DNA from: Ketobacter sp. MCCC 1A13808
Lineage (GTDB): Bacteria; Pseudomonadota; Gammaproteobacteria; Pseudomonadales; Ketobacteraceae
Direction of reading: 5' to 3'
Assembly: GCF_009746715.1 (NCBI RefSeq)
Contig: NZ_VRKW01000010.1
Location: 1 to 64,000 of the forward strand
DNA: 64,000 nt
In this document: one piece after another, positions 8,896 to 18,433 of the stretch
Numbering within the stretch: position 1 is the stretch's first letter
Layout of the letters: every line of letters starts with the position of its first letter
The notes under the pieces: model-generated
Told to the model about the DNA's origin: nothing
The model's database searches: none
Seen by the model: the letters and a program-made list of their open reading frames with translations, nothing else
Made by a program: the position numbers and the translations under genes

Positions 8896-11070
8896 TCAAG
8901 TTAAGCGACTGCCTGCTGACGGCAAACCAAAAACAGTTTTTTGTATTCTATCTACTTGTCTCGCAAGTTCAGGATACATATTTTCTATACCCAGCCTCTC
9001 TGTATCCATTTTTGCCTGCTCTGCTTTTTTCTTACAATCATCGTATTGATTCATGCTCAGTGACATTTTTTCTGATAGATCGTTTAGATCGGCATCAAAC
9101 CAATATTGCCTATCATCGGAAAACTGGTATTCATCTCCTACCGGCACCAAATGACCATCCAAGAATATGCAATTATCTTCCGAGCAATAATCAGTATTAC
9201 CTGAAAAATTACTGACAATGCAGGGGACTTTCAAATGCATAACTTCCGGCAACAAACGCCCAAAGCCTTCTGCTCGATGAGCTGACACAAAAATGTGGTG
9301 GCTGGCAATCAGATCAACGAGCTGTTGTTTTCCGTAAACCGAATCGATAAGGTTAATATTCTGAACATCCTTAACCATGGCGCTTATTTCCCTGGAAACC
9401 TTGGCTGAGATTCGCTCCAAATGCATGGTTTTGATGGTCAATTTAACATCAGAATTCTGCCCAAAAGCCTGCTTGAAGGCATTTATCACCACTTGCGGAT
9501 TTTTGCGGGAAGGGAAAGATAGCGAGTCAAATATAAATAGAAAAGAGAACGCCCTATTTTTCTTAACTGTGGCACTCTGACTCAGTTGTGTAAAATTGAA
9601 GCTTAATGGCAATAATACTGTTCTATTTTGGAATTTACTTGGGACACCTGACTGAATATATTGAGAAGAGCACCAGAGCTCATCAACCACATTAAAAACG
9701 GCCAAATGCTCTTCCGGCATGTATGGGAGCTCCCAAGGTGAGTAGGCAATATTATATTGCCCTTTTACCAAAGATTCCTTTTCTAGAAAAAAGCGTAAAA
9801 CTTCGTTAACAGGCATCACAAAGATACTGATATTGTATATTAACTCTGCTCTAATATAATCCGAATTCAGCTCATCGTTTTTATCAGAAGAGGATTCCTC
9901 TGGATAGTTAATAACACAGAAGGGGATTTCGGCCAGTTCGAGACATTTCACTACGCATCTGACGTCTTCGCCAATTCCAAGCGTCCTGTTACCTAAGCCT
10001 ATAATATTCACCCCGTATTCTCTGGAGACAACTTGAGACCTATTTGTTAATAATGCAGAAAAATCCTCTGCGATTCGGGCATCCCCTAGCCATTGACTAT
10101 ATTGAGAAATACCTTCCTTTGTTCCGAGGTCGTATTCCTTATGCAGCTCCGAATCCAGCTTATACAAAATCAATTGCCAATTTAGCAAACCTGGCATTTG
10201 CACAACTTTCAAACAAAGGTATTTCGCTGCGTGCTGTGACAATGCCACATTCCTTGCTAGTTTTAATCCAAACCAAATCGCTAGGTTTGCTTCCGCTTCA
10301 ACACGGTCGTTTGTAACCAAAAGCCACTGACGGAGCGGTCCCCGCAATTGCTCCAAAGCCTGATCCATAGCACTACTTTGGGACTCGACCCCTAACAAAC
10401 GCCCAAGCAAGGAGAGTAAATCCACCCCATATTCATCTGCCTGTAAAAACTGACTGGAATCCGTTACAGCGCGTAATTTCAAAGGTATTTCCGCTGCACC
10501 CCGGGTATCTAGCCAAGCTCGGTAGCCGCTCTGCCCTGCATCAAGATTTAGATCGAAGCTTTGCCTCAAATCCGGTCTTATTTCATGGACAATCACTTCC
10601 CGGTTTGTAAATAGAGAATACCTTTCAGAGTTGATACTGAGAAACGCATTCGCTTCAGCCGAGATAGTCGCGGACTTCTTTAGGTTGATAGAGCTCCATA
10701 CTGATCTATAAGCTTCTTGTTCTATATCCGCTTGTGCGCAAGATGGGATTTCCTTTACACCCCGATAATCCAGCCAGCTTCGAAACCCTCCAAGACCTGA
10801 TTCGGTATCCAAATCGAAACTTTCATTTAAATCACCCCGGAGCCGATGAATAATTAATTCACAATTTGTTAATGTTGGAAAATTGTCAGAACGAGCGTTC
10901 AAAAATGTTCTGGCTGCATGTGAAATATTTATTAACTTTTTAAGATGAACTCCACTCCATACCGAAATAAATGCTTCTTTCTCTACTCGATCTTTAATTG
11001 AAGAAAATAGTTGATACACATTGGGATCAGAACCTGATATCGCCCGAACGCAAAAATCTGATCGAATCAT
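8896..11070 (-). CDS. GT4 glycosyltransferase with three N-terminal repeats
   Basis: A 724-residue protein. Residues about 350-724 are a GT4 domain (EYGVNIIGLGNRTLGIGEDVR; FSFLFIFDSLSFPSRKNP; VSAHRAEGFGRLLPEVMHL, the donor E-x7-E region). Residues 1-340 contain three copies of an 80-residue unit at about 30-108, 117-195 and 258-334. Each has a VW/IW near its start, a [FY]DL before a glycine, then a Y/F-x2-WL and an arginine, as in SFDLDTESG plus GFRSWLDYRG. Copies 1 and 2 are clearly closest. The repeats may bind the acceptor glycan or set its position; this is inference. It follows the GT gene at 11144 with a short gap. Confidence 0.85.
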   Translation of the reverse strand: MIRSDFCVRAISGSDPNVYQLFSSIKDRVEKEAFISVWSGVHLKKLINISHAARTFLNARSDNFPTLTNCELIIHRLRGDLNESFDLDTESGLGGFRSWLDYRGVKEIPSCAQADIEQEAYRSVWSSINLKKSATISAEANAFLSINSERYSLFTNREVIVHEIRPDLRQSFDLNLDAGQSGYRAWLDTRGAAEIPLKLRAVTDSSQFLQADEYGVDLLSLLGRLLGVESQSSAMDQALEQLRGPLRQWLLVTNDRVEAEANLAIWFGLKLARNVALSQHAAKYLCLKVVQMPGLLNWQLILYKLDSELHKEYDLGTKEGISQYSQWLGDARIAEDFSALLTNRSQVVSREYGVNIIGLGNRTLGIGEDVRCVVKCLELAEIPFCVINYPEESSSDKNDELNSDYIRAELIYNISIFVMPVNEVLRFFLEKESLVKGQYNIAYSPWELPYMPEEHLAVFNVVDELWCSSQYIQSGVPSKFQNRTVLLPLSFNFTQLSQSATVKKNRAFSFLFIFDSLSFPSRKNPQVVINAFKQAFGQNSDVKLTIKTMHLERISAKVSREISAMVKDVQNINLIDSVYGKQQLVDLIASHHIFVSAHRAEGFGRLLPEVMHLKVPCIVSNFSGNTDYCSEDNCIFLDGHLVPVGDEYQFSDDRQYWFDADLNDLSEKMSLSMNQYDDCKKKAEQAKMDTERLGIENMYPELARQVDRIQKTVFGLPSAGSRLT

Positions 11071-11143
11071 CTTTTTAGAAAGCTCCTGCCAAAATACAAA
11101 AGGAAATCACATTCACTCTATGTATATTATTAATATTCATAAC

Positions 11144-12325
11144 CTAATACATTGGCCCAACATTTACGCTCAGTAAATTCATCATCTTTTCAATTCTAGC
11201 TTTCCAGGTATTCGCGCCAACCTGACTCCTAGACTCCTGAATACCAATTTTCCCTTTTTTAATCTGCTGCAGCAAACAGGTGCAGAAACTATCAGTGTCG
11301 CTGGCGACCTTAACATCGAGATATTCAACGCCACCCAATTGCAACGGCGTTGATACAACCCGAACCCCAGAGGCCAAATACTCAAACAATTTCATAGGGA
11401 ACATTGAAGAAGTATAATCATTTATCAGCGTTGGTAATGTTGCAACATCGAGCCCCGCCATATATTTTGGTAAGACTTCATAACTCTTGCGCCCAAGAAA
11501 GTGGACGTTTGGTAATGCTTTCAATTGCTGAATCATCTCATCCTTCTGGCCTTCGCGCTCTTCCCCAATGAAAACCCAATGCCAATCAGGCCGCCTACCT
11601 GCAACTTCATATACAAGCTTAAAATCTACCTTAAAGTTCGAAAGCACACCAACATAGCCAATTCTAGGTGAAGGAATACATGCAATGTCCTCCGGTAGCA
11701 TTTGCACATCTCGCGCATTAACAAAGTGCTCGTAATCAACCACATTCGGCATAAAATGAACACTATGACTATATTGCTTGCAATGTTGGGTTAGCTTTTC
11801 GCTTGTAGTGAAAACCACGTCAACCGCTTCAAGCAATTTACGCTCAGAAGTCCTAAACGATTCTATATCTACTCCCGGAATAGCTGATAAGTCGTCAACA
11901 CAATGGTAAGCTATCTTGCTATATTGAATACCTTTTATAGCGTCAAGCATATAAGGGTGATAGGTCCAAATAAGAGGAAAATTAAAGCGGAGTATCAAGA
12001 GCGAAACGTTGAGAAAAGCTTTTAGTAACCACGTGTTCAACATTGAAATAAAAGCCGATCCGTGGAAAAAAGGAACAGTTAATGGTGATAAAACCCAAAC
12101 ATTCTCGCGAGCTTTACTAGGTCCTCTGAAAGATCGCCACAACCGCTTGAATATACGGGTCATATCCCGCCCAGAACTCAACTTCGGCGGCCTAATCCCC
12201 ACAGTTTCTACGTACAATACACGATAGCCCATTTTTGCCAAATGAACCGCAGTATGCTGCTTATTAGTCCAGTACGGCGTATCCCAGTCTGCAGTCGAAA
12301 ATAAAATGACATCCTTACTCTTCAT
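11144..12325 (-). CDS. GT4-like glycosyltransferase
   Basis: A 393-residue GT-B protein of the type that starts with VILFSTADWDTPYWTNKQHTA, a pattern seen in glycosyltransferases of exopolysaccharide loci that bear a TuaH-like N-terminus. The C-terminal half shows IGYVGVLSNFKVDFKLV, WHWVFIGEEREGQ and LFEYLASGVRVVSTP, which fits the donor-binding domain. An ATG at 12325, inside the end of wecB, is preferred to an upstream TTG at 12346. The overlap with wecB suggests coupled translation. Donor and acceptor unknown. Confidence 0.82.
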   Translation of the reverse strand: MKSKDVILFSTADWDTPYWTNKQHTAVHLAKMGYRVLYVETVGIRPPKLSSGRDMTRIFKRLWRSFRGPSKARENVWVLSPLTVPFFHGSAFISMLNTWLLKAFLNVSLLILRFNFPLIWTYHPYMLDAIKGIQYSKIAYHCVDDLSAIPGVDIESFRTSERKLLEAVDVVFTTSEKLTQHCKQYSHSVHFMPNVVDYEHFVNARDVQMLPEDIACIPSPRIGYVGVLSNFKVDFKLVYEVAGRRPDWHWVFIGEEREGQKDEMIQQLKALPNVHFLGRKSYEVLPKYMAGLDVATLPTLINDYTSSMFPMKLFEYLASGVRVVSTPLQLGGVEYLDVKVASDTDSFCTCLLQQIKKGKIGIQESRSQVGANTWKARIEKMMNLLSVNVGPMY

Positions 12326-13451
12326 AGGTATCAGAACTTCCCGCAAGAATATCTATGATTCGAAGCGCAGCCCTTCCATCACCATAAGGATTATCCAGTT
12401 CCGCTAAAGTGTCACGACGGGCACAATCTGACAACCAGTAATGCGCTGCATTCAAAATATCAGACTTAGTCTGGCCCGCAAGCACTCCGAAGCCAGCATC
12501 AACCCCCTCCCTTCGCTCCGTGTGCTCGCGCATGACAATTACAGGAACGGAAAACGACGGAGCCTCTTCCTGAATACCGCCAGAATCGGTCAGGATCAGA
12601 CAACTAATGGACTGTAGATACAGGCTTTCTTCAAAGTTGATGGGACCAAGCAGCTTGATATTGGGTATACCTGCCAAAGCCTTATGCACTTTGTCGTGTA
12701 CAGATGGATTCAGATGAACTGGAAACACAAAAGTCAGCTCAGAATATTCCACTGCCAATTGCGTTACTGCACCTAATATGTTCTGCAATCCTTCGCCAAA
12801 ATTTTCTCGACGATGGGTCGTCACCAAAACACACTTACCAGGATCGACATTAAAACCCAGACGCTTTTGGATAGCTTCTGGATTCCATTGTTGCCTCACT
12901 ATACCGATCGCATCAACTACCGTATTTCCGGTAATAAAGACATCAGCTTTATCAATTCCTTCTTCAAGCAATGCGTTTGCTGCTCGTTCGGTTGGAGCAA
13001 AGTGCCAACGTGCAACCCGGGACAACATGACTCGGTTCATTTCTTCCGGAAATGGACTTTGCATGTCGCCAGTCCGTAAGCCTGCTTCCACATGAGCGAC
13101 AGGGATTCCTGCGTAGAAAGCGGCGAGACCGCCCACAAATGCGGTGCTGGTATCACCCTGCACCACAACAACATCCGGTCTATGTGTTTCCAGCACCATT
13201 GAGATGGCCGTCATCAAACGGGCTGTAAGATCGGGGAGAGTCTGACCCGGCTGCATGAGGTCTAGATCCGCATCGGGGGTTATTTTAAACACGGATAAGG
13301 CTTGATAAGCCATTTCCCTATGCTGACCGGTCAAGCAGGTAAGGAGTTCAACTCCCTGCTCCAGCCTACGCTGTAATTCCAATATTACAGGTGCGAGCTT
13401 GATGACTTCCGGACGTGTGCCAAATATCACGAGCACTTTCACAGCAAGCAC
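12315..13451 (-). CDS. wecB: UDP-N-acetylglucosamine 2-epimerase (non-hydrolysing)
   Basis: Interconverts UDP-GlcNAc and UDP-ManNAc, supplying ManNAc or ManNAcA precursors for surface glycans. The 378-residue length is normal. Family motifs are present: FGTRPEVIKLAPV at the N-terminus, VVQGDTSTAF and AHVEAGLRTGD, FPEEMNR, VTTHRRENFG with the catalytic-region histidine, and LTDSGGIQEEAPSF near the C-terminus. No wecC-like dehydrogenase is in the window, so either ManNAc itself is used or the dehydrogenase lies elsewhere. Overlaps both neighbours by 11-13 bp. Confidence 0.95.
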   Translation of the reverse strand: MLAVKVLVIFGTRPEVIKLAPVILELQRRLEQGVELLTCLTGQHREMAYQALSVFKITPDADLDLMQPGQTLPDLTARLMTAISMVLETHRPDVVVVQGDTSTAFVGGLAAFYAGIPVAHVEAGLRTGDMQSPFPEEMNRVMLSRVARWHFAPTERAANALLEEGIDKADVFITGNTVVDAIGIVRQQWNPEAIQKRLGFNVDPGKCVLVTTHRRENFGEGLQNILGAVTQLAVEYSELTFVFPVHLNPSVHDKVHKALAGIPNIKLLGPINFEESLYLQSISCLILTDSGGIQEEAPSFSVPVIVMREHTERREGVDAGFGVLAGQTKSDILNAAHYWLSDCARRDTLAELDNPYGDGRAALRIIDILAGSSDTYEE

Positions 13452-15016
13452 CCTCCGGCCCCGATGACCTGCCGCTCATTCCGGTATTCGCACTCAATCT
13501 GCCAACTTGCCGGCGCAATTTGCGGGGTACTAAGTTGGTACTGTCCGTTTTCATATACCCCTGCCACCGATGCTTTTGCTTTTAGAAAATCAAATGCATC
13601 TTCCATACTGGCAAATAGTACATTGCCACCCGATTTACGCATGCTTTCTATCAGGCTACGATGCACTTCGGTACGCTGTACTTCCGATTCCCAGCCATAC
13701 TGATACCGCTCTGAGAATGGGTGATCCAGAAATCCGAAAAACTGTGCACTTTGCTTTGCGCTACTGAATGCTTGTTTGAAAATTCTGATCGGGTCTTCAC
13801 TATCCTGCATACAGTCACCATGCAACATGCATTGCTGGGCAAATCCTATAAAGCCACTCCCTTGTCCAACCGGAACGCCCGAACGAGCAGTCATAAAATC
13901 GGGGTCGCAATTAATAATCCCGCCTACACAGCCTTCATAACCTGCATCGGCGAGGGCCTTTCTGGCATATTCCGGTGTGTGATGAAACGGTGAAACGGCA
14001 TACCGAACGGAATGTCCGATTGCTCGCTCTATAACTGCCCTTGATTCGGCACCTTCATGCAGTGCGGCTTCGTAGCTGCCACCCCAGTTAGGAGCGTGTG
14101 TGAGCGTATGGGAAAGAATCGAACCGCCGCTTCCCAGCACATCAAGTGGCAGTTTATGGTGCTTGGGGTCTGTAAGTACCGTTGCATGCAGGGCAAGGGA
14201 TAATGGCACTTCGAGTTCACAGTAAGTTTCCCAGAGTGGTCTGGCTGACTCTACATCCTCATCACAATCCAGGCGCATGGTAACGGCGGAGTCGTAACCT
14301 GCGGGAATTTCCCGGATCACCGGTACGCAGGGTAACTCGTCACAGCGATAATTCGCCAGCCAGCTTTCAACCAAGCGCCATTCCTGTGAATCAATAGGGC
14401 CGACAGACCGGGCAAACCACAACACTGAACCAGTACTATCCCATAGGGCAGACCAGGTTGCTTGCGTGCCACCGTCCGTTAGGACATTCGCTATCTGGTT
14501 TTTTAGTTGTGCAATATGACAGGAAGATAGAGACCAGACCGAGCCCTCTGTGGTAATGCTACCGTATCCCAGGTTATTCCATTCATCCATAAAATCGTAA
14601 CGTTGAAAATGGCGAACGTCTAAAGGCGAGAATTGGTTGCCGATGGGGTTCAGATAAACAACACGCGCGTCACTGTTTGATTCACCAAATGTATCAGCTG
14701 GCTTTGCCTTTGCTGCCTCATTGAGCGATGAAACTGGCCCGCTATTCTGTAGCTCAAGCGCATCCGTCAGCGGCTCAGGCAATCGTCCCAATAACAATAT
14801 TTTGTTCGATGCTTTTTCCAATAAGGAAATGATTGAGGCTGTCCAGATAGCAAGGGGATTTATAATCACCCAGATCTGATGACTTTGACTATGCGACTTC
14901 AGAAGTTCACAAGCTGATACCTCTACAATCAAACCGGAGGGTGTTGATCGGCCCAATGCCGCTGTCACCAGCATTTGTGCTTCGCTACTGTCGCCTGCTG
15001 CCAATACCCGGATCAT
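13439..15016 (-). CDS. NodB-fold deacetylase-like protein with unknown N-terminal domain
   Basis: A 525-residue protein. From about residue 240 it resembles the polysaccharide-deacetylase (NodB) fold: an aspartate cluster MRLDCDED at 247-254, a metal-type HTLTH at 303-307, and later YAVSPFHHTPEYARKALADAGYEG. The first 230 residues match nothing I recognise and have no clear signal peptide or membrane segment, so a cytosolic role is likely. It overlaps the upstream CapK-like gene by an ATGA junction. It may trim an acyl or acetyl group from a sugar intermediate. The function is inferred from fold only. Confidence 0.7.
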   Translation of the reverse strand: MIRVLAAGDSSEAQMLVTAALGRSTPSGLIVEVSACELLKSHSQSHQIWVIINPLAIWTASIISLLEKASNKILLLGRLPEPLTDALELQNSGPVSSLNEAAKAKPADTFGESNSDARVVYLNPIGNQFSPLDVRHFQRYDFMDEWNNLGYGSITTEGSVWSLSSCHIAQLKNQIANVLTDGGTQATWSALWDSTGSVLWFARSVGPIDSQEWRLVESWLANYRCDELPCVPVIREIPAGYDSAVTMRLDCDEDVESARPLWETYCELEVPLSLALHATVLTDPKHHKLPLDVLGSGGSILSHTLTHAPNWGGSYEAALHEGAESRAVIERAIGHSVRYAVSPFHHTPEYARKALADAGYEGCVGGIINCDPDFMTARSGVPVGQGSGFIGFAQQCMLHGDCMQDSEDPIRIFKQAFSSAKQSAQFFGFLDHPFSERYQYGWESEVQRTEVHRSLIESMRKSGGNVLFASMEDAFDFLKAKASVAGVYENGQYQLSTPQIAPASWQIECEYRNERQVIGAGGCLL

Positions 15017-16383
15017 GCCGTCACCACATGGCGAAATTTAGCATGACGGCCTACCCTCACAAAATCTTCATGCCCGACAAAATCCAGCTCAAACGCAGTG
15101 CCCCAGTATTGAGCAACCTTGCGCGATATTTCGTTTTGATCAGCATGGGATTCCGGCACAATTTTCAGTAAAGGCTTGGCCCCTCGTGTATCAATCTGGA
15201 ATTCCTGGATGCCGCCGACACGATGATCCAACATATCCTGTATCGTATGTGTGGCATAATCAACGCCCGCAAGATTCACTACGTCGTGAATACGTCCCAC
15301 TATATTTGAAAGATAGTAGCCGGAAGAATCCTGAACGACTTCCGCCAGATCGCCGGTTTGATAGCGAATCAGCGGCATCAGTTGGTTTCGGAAGCCGGTA
15401 AAAATCAATTCATGACCCTGAGGCCCCTGGCGGGATTCCGGCCACCCTTCTGACTCCAGCACGCGCATGTCCGGGCTATCCGCTGCGACCTCATACGCCA
15501 TGACCCCCAATTCCGCCAAGCCGTATCGATTAACGACGCGGCATTGAAGAGCTTGAGCGATTTTCTGACGCTGATAGTCTTCCATCAGCTCGCCGCTGGA
15601 TTCAAACACTTCGAACGCTTTTGCTGTTCCCATTGTCCGCTCAATGTAACAGGCCAGTGCATACATGGTGGATGGGTGGGCATGCGCCATATAGGGGTGC
15701 CGGCGCTGCATTGTGGCCCATATTTCCTGGAGCCCTGCATCATCCAGGCGATCAAAGAAGATATTGGAACGATTCATAGCAAAACATTTGAAGTCTTCCT
15801 TGATTGGCCATTTATCGTAGTCAACATCCGGAAATCGACAGGCGAAGTGTAATTCCGGTTGCCTCTTGGTGTTCCCAACTTGCTCCCGGCAAAACTGTGT
15901 CACTGCAGATGAATAGTCCGCTGAAGATTGGTCGTAATAAATTACGGCTGATAAGCCGGTTGAGCCGCCGGTTTTACATCCATAATGACGCAGCTCTGCA
16001 AGCGACTGTGACAACATCCGCTCACCTTGTTCCCGGATAATATCTTTGGTTAGAACAGGAAGATCGTTAAGGTATGCGGTGTCTTTTTCCAACTTATCAG
16101 GGTTGAAGTGATACTCTTTAAACAACTCCCGGTAGTAAGGAACGTATTGTCCCGCATAAGTCACAATGTTTGCCAAACTCTTGCGGGATATATCCAACCG
16201 CTCTGGCAGGCTTAGTGCATAGTGACGGCGCAACTCCCGAAGCTTTTCACGTACCATCCTTTTCTCATGGCGCTCGGCCATGGGATAAGCCAGGTAGGCG
16301 CTTGCCATTCCTTTGGCTGTTCTTCCCGGCTCAACAGCAAATAGCCGCTCACAAAATTTCAGAAATGGGTGACTCCGGTTCAT
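15013..16383 (-). CDS. CapK/PaaK-like adenylate-forming protein
   Basis: A 456-residue member of the phenylacetate-CoA-ligase-like branch of AMP-forming enzymes, found in capsule clusters as CapK. Visible motifs are the phosphate-binding loop KTGGSTGLSAVIYYDQ, the adenylate motif VVNRYGLAELGVMAYE, and RYQTGDLAEV. It probably activates a carboxylate for transfer onto a sugar. The acyl-binding pocket cannot be read from sequence. It is joined by ATGA overlaps to the ABC ATPase gene upstream and to the NodB-like gene downstream, so the three products are likely made together. Confidence 0.85.
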   Translation of the reverse strand: MNRSHPFLKFCERLFAVEPGRTAKGMASAYLAYPMAERHEKRMVREKLRELRRHYALSLPERLDISRKSLANIVTYAGQYVPYYRELFKEYHFNPDKLEKDTAYLNDLPVLTKDIIREQGERMLSQSLAELRHYGCKTGGSTGLSAVIYYDQSSADYSSAVTQFCREQVGNTKRQPELHFACRFPDVDYDKWPIKEDFKCFAMNRSNIFFDRLDDAGLQEIWATMQRRHPYMAHAHPSTMYALACYIERTMGTAKAFEVFESSGELMEDYQRQKIAQALQCRVVNRYGLAELGVMAYEVAADSPDMRVLESEGWPESRQGPQGHELIFTGFRNQLMPLIRYQTGDLAEVVQDSSGYYLSNIVGRIHDVVNLAGVDYATHTIQDMLDHRVGGIQEFQIDTRGAKPLLKIVPESHADQNEISRKVAQYWGTAFELDFVGHEDFVRVGRHAKFRHVVTA

Positions 16384-17180
16384 GTATGGGCACCCACTGC
16401 TTTCGCGTGGGGGACCGCCTGTTCCTTTTCAGGCTTTTCTTCATTAGCTGCTTCGGATTGGGGAATCACCGGCTCATCGGCCACGATACGACCATGCTCA
16501 AGGTGAATTTTTCTATTACAAACTCGCTCCACCAGACTAGGATCATGTGTGGCGATTACCAGAATGGAGGCCTGATCCACTATAGATTGCAAACGATCCG
16601 CCGCTTTCATCCGAAAGTTCCTGTCACCAACGCTGAGCCATTCATCCATAATCAGGATATCTGCTTTTACACTGGTGGAAATGGAGAAGGCTAACCGCAT
16701 CAACATGCCACTTGAATAGGTGCGTACAGGCAGATTCAGGTATTGCCCAAGCTCGCTAAATTCAGCGATATCTTCCATTTTTTCCTTAATTGCTGCCGGG
16801 CTTAATCCCTGCACGATCCCGCGCAAATAAATATTTTCAAACCCGGTGGCATCCGGATCCAACCCCATCGAAACATCCAGTAACGAAGCGACCCGTCCAT
16901 GAATCTCCATAGAACCGGTAACCGGGGCATAGATTCCGGCCAGCACTCTCAGCAAAGTGGTTTTTCCAGAGCCATTGTGACCGGTCAAACCGACCCGGGC
17001 TCCCTCATTAAACTCAAACGACAGATTATCAACCGCCCTTACAACCGGATGACTTCTCCCGTCATTACCCAGCTTTCCTCCGGTCGTCATGCTGAACACG
17101 GTATTTTTGAGCGAACGATTCGAGTTCTCGTATACAGGAAAATCGATACAGATATTTTGCGCTTTAATAGATGTCGACAT
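16380..17180 (-). CDS. wzt: ABC glycan exporter ATP-binding protein (Wzt/KpsT type), copy 1
   Basis: Nucleotide-binding subunit that powers export of a lipid-linked polysaccharide across the inner membrane. It has Walker A GHNGSGKTTLL, signature YSSGMLMRL, Walker B DILIMDEWLSVGD and switch histidine IATHD. It has 266 residues: one nucleotide-binding domain plus a charged tail of about 30 residues. It lacks the C-terminal carbohydrate-binding domain of long Wzt proteins, which suggests export without recognition of a non-reducing-end cap. It sits 3 bp after the permease gene. Confidence 0.93.
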   Translation of the reverse strand: MSTSIKAQNICIDFPVYENSNRSLKNTVFSMTTGGKLGNDGRSHPVVRAVDNLSFEFNEGARVGLTGHNGSGKTTLLRVLAGIYAPVTGSMEIHGRVASLLDVSMGLDPDATGFENIYLRGIVQGLSPAAIKEKMEDIAEFSELGQYLNLPVRTYSSGMLMRLAFSISTSVKADILIMDEWLSVGDRNFRMKAADRLQSIVDQASILVIATHDPSLVERVCNRKIHLEHGRIVADEPVIPQSEAANEEKPEKEQAVPHAKAVGAHT

Positions 17181-17183
17181 ACA

Positions 17184-18029
17184 TTACAACCAGTAGGGAA
17201 CCCGATCCCGATATTTGTACATTAAGCGCCAGGCTAGCAGGTACCCTGCCGCCATCATACCCAGCGACCAGATCCATGATTCAGGGTGCAGAGGGCGACC
17301 TAGCAACGGAGCCCTTATCAGCTCGATGACATGATAGAAAGGGTTAAATTCAACCAGCCAGGCTCGATCAGTTAACACTTCAGGCATCCAGAAGATCGGC
17401 GTGAAGAAAAAGGAAACCTGCACCAGATTAGTGATGATAGGCGGAATATCCCGAAACCGCGCACAAAGAATACCGATCACTGTCGCGATCCAGACGCCAT
17501 GCAACGGCAGTGCGAGAATCGCCGGAATGGCCAGGAACCCTTCGACACCAGGCCAATGTTTCAGTGCAATCAACATCAACAAAACAACCGGCAAACTATG
17601 AAAGAAAATCACGAAGTTTCGCCAGACCATCCGCGTCACATGTACCGTGAGCGGCAGTCGAACCTGCTTAATCAAATACCCTGATGTCATATAGACATTA
17701 CAGCCCTCTGTCATAACCGCCCCTATGTACTGCCAGATAACCAAACCAGTGGCAACATAGGGAAGAAATGTAGCGATATCCGCATTGAAAAGCGAAGAAT
17801 AGAGAAAACCCAGCACAGTTGCCATAATGGCAGTGCTCAATGTAAACCAAAACGGCCCTATAGATGAGCGCCGGTAACGCTGCTTTATGTCATGCCAGCC
17901 CAACGTGCCCCATACCCGGGTCGCTCGCAAACCCACCCACATATCATCGTAGTTGTTATGTTCCAGGTTAGTGAGCTGAGAGGACAAATCAGCTGGCTGC
18001 GCCGGTTGTTTCAAATCTAAATCGGGCAT
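17184..18029 (-). CDS. wzm: ABC-2 type glycan exporter permease (Wzm/KpsM type), copy 1
   Basis: Integral-membrane subunit, 281 residues, with about six hydrophobic segments. The stretch WHDIKQRYRRSSIGPFWFTLS is the typical amphipathic entry of the family, and NLVQVSFFFTPIFWMPEVL and VEFNPFYHVIELIRAPLLG are characteristic late motifs. Together with the ATPase just downstream it forms the exporter. It is the first gene of the left glycan operon, and its start is preceded by a long 404-bp leader region. A soluble N-terminal extension of about 30 residues precedes the membrane core. Confidence 0.93.
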   Translation of the reverse strand: MPDLDLKQPAQPADLSSQLTNLEHNNYDDMWVGLRATRVWGTLGWHDIKQRYRRSSIGPFWFTLSTAIMATVLGFLYSSLFNADIATFLPYVATGLVIWQYIGAVMTEGCNVYMTSGYLIKQVRLPLTVHVTRMVWRNFVIFFHSLPVVLLMLIALKHWPGVEGFLAIPAILALPLHGVWIATVIGILCARFRDIPPIITNLVQVSFFFTPIFWMPEVLTDRAWLVEFNPFYHVIELIRAPLLGRPLHPESWIWSLGMMAAGYLLAWRLMYKYRDRVPYWL

Positions 18030-18433
18030 TACTTTTTCCTTATTCCAAACACGCTATTGCCACGATTACGCTATGCCACTGCCACTGTTCATGGGTCTGA
18101 AGTTGTTCTGAAGTGCAGAGTATTTACCATAGTCACACGCGGGCGGGATAAAACCCTCTGGGCCGACCGGTCTCCCGGAACAACCAAGAAGCAATGCCCT
18201 TCCAGTACCTGGTTGGTCAGGACACCTCTTTGCAAAAGCAGCGAGGGCATTTTAACGTAAAACCGCTACCGAGGGCTATCCGACCCCTATCCCTTACCAA
18301 TGTTCCCATGCCACTTGCAATCGGCCCAAGCGCACGAGGGAAAGCAGAAAGCCTAATAAATATAGGATTAAAGACTGCACCAAAACGCTATGGAGACCCG
18401 CGCTCGTTAGGTTTTATTCCCCCCGCCCCTACC
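18030..18433. other. Leader/promoter region of the left glycan operon
   Basis: This 404-bp stretch has no credible gene. It lies upstream of the permease gene (minus strand) and downstream of the oxygenase gene, so it should hold the main promoter and a long untranslated leader for the left operon. An ops-like core lies at 18264-18271 on the minus strand. I saw no clear terminator hairpin for the oxygenase gene. Confidence 0.5.
18263..18273 (-). promoter_or_regulatory. ops-like element (possible RfaH recruitment site)
   Basis: Read on the minus strand the 11 bases are CTCGGTAGCGG. The ops consensus is GGCGGTAGCGT, so eight of eleven match, with an unbroken eight-base core CGGTAGCG. It lies 234 bp upstream of the exporter permease start, in the transcribed orientation, where ops sites lie in known polysaccharide operons. 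One of the two stem pairs of the ops hairpin is not conserved. No rfaH gene is in the window. Confidence 0.3.

Noticed and set aside
12778-13095. Plus-strand 105-codon frame
   Set aside because: Antisense to wecB, whose motifs are complete.
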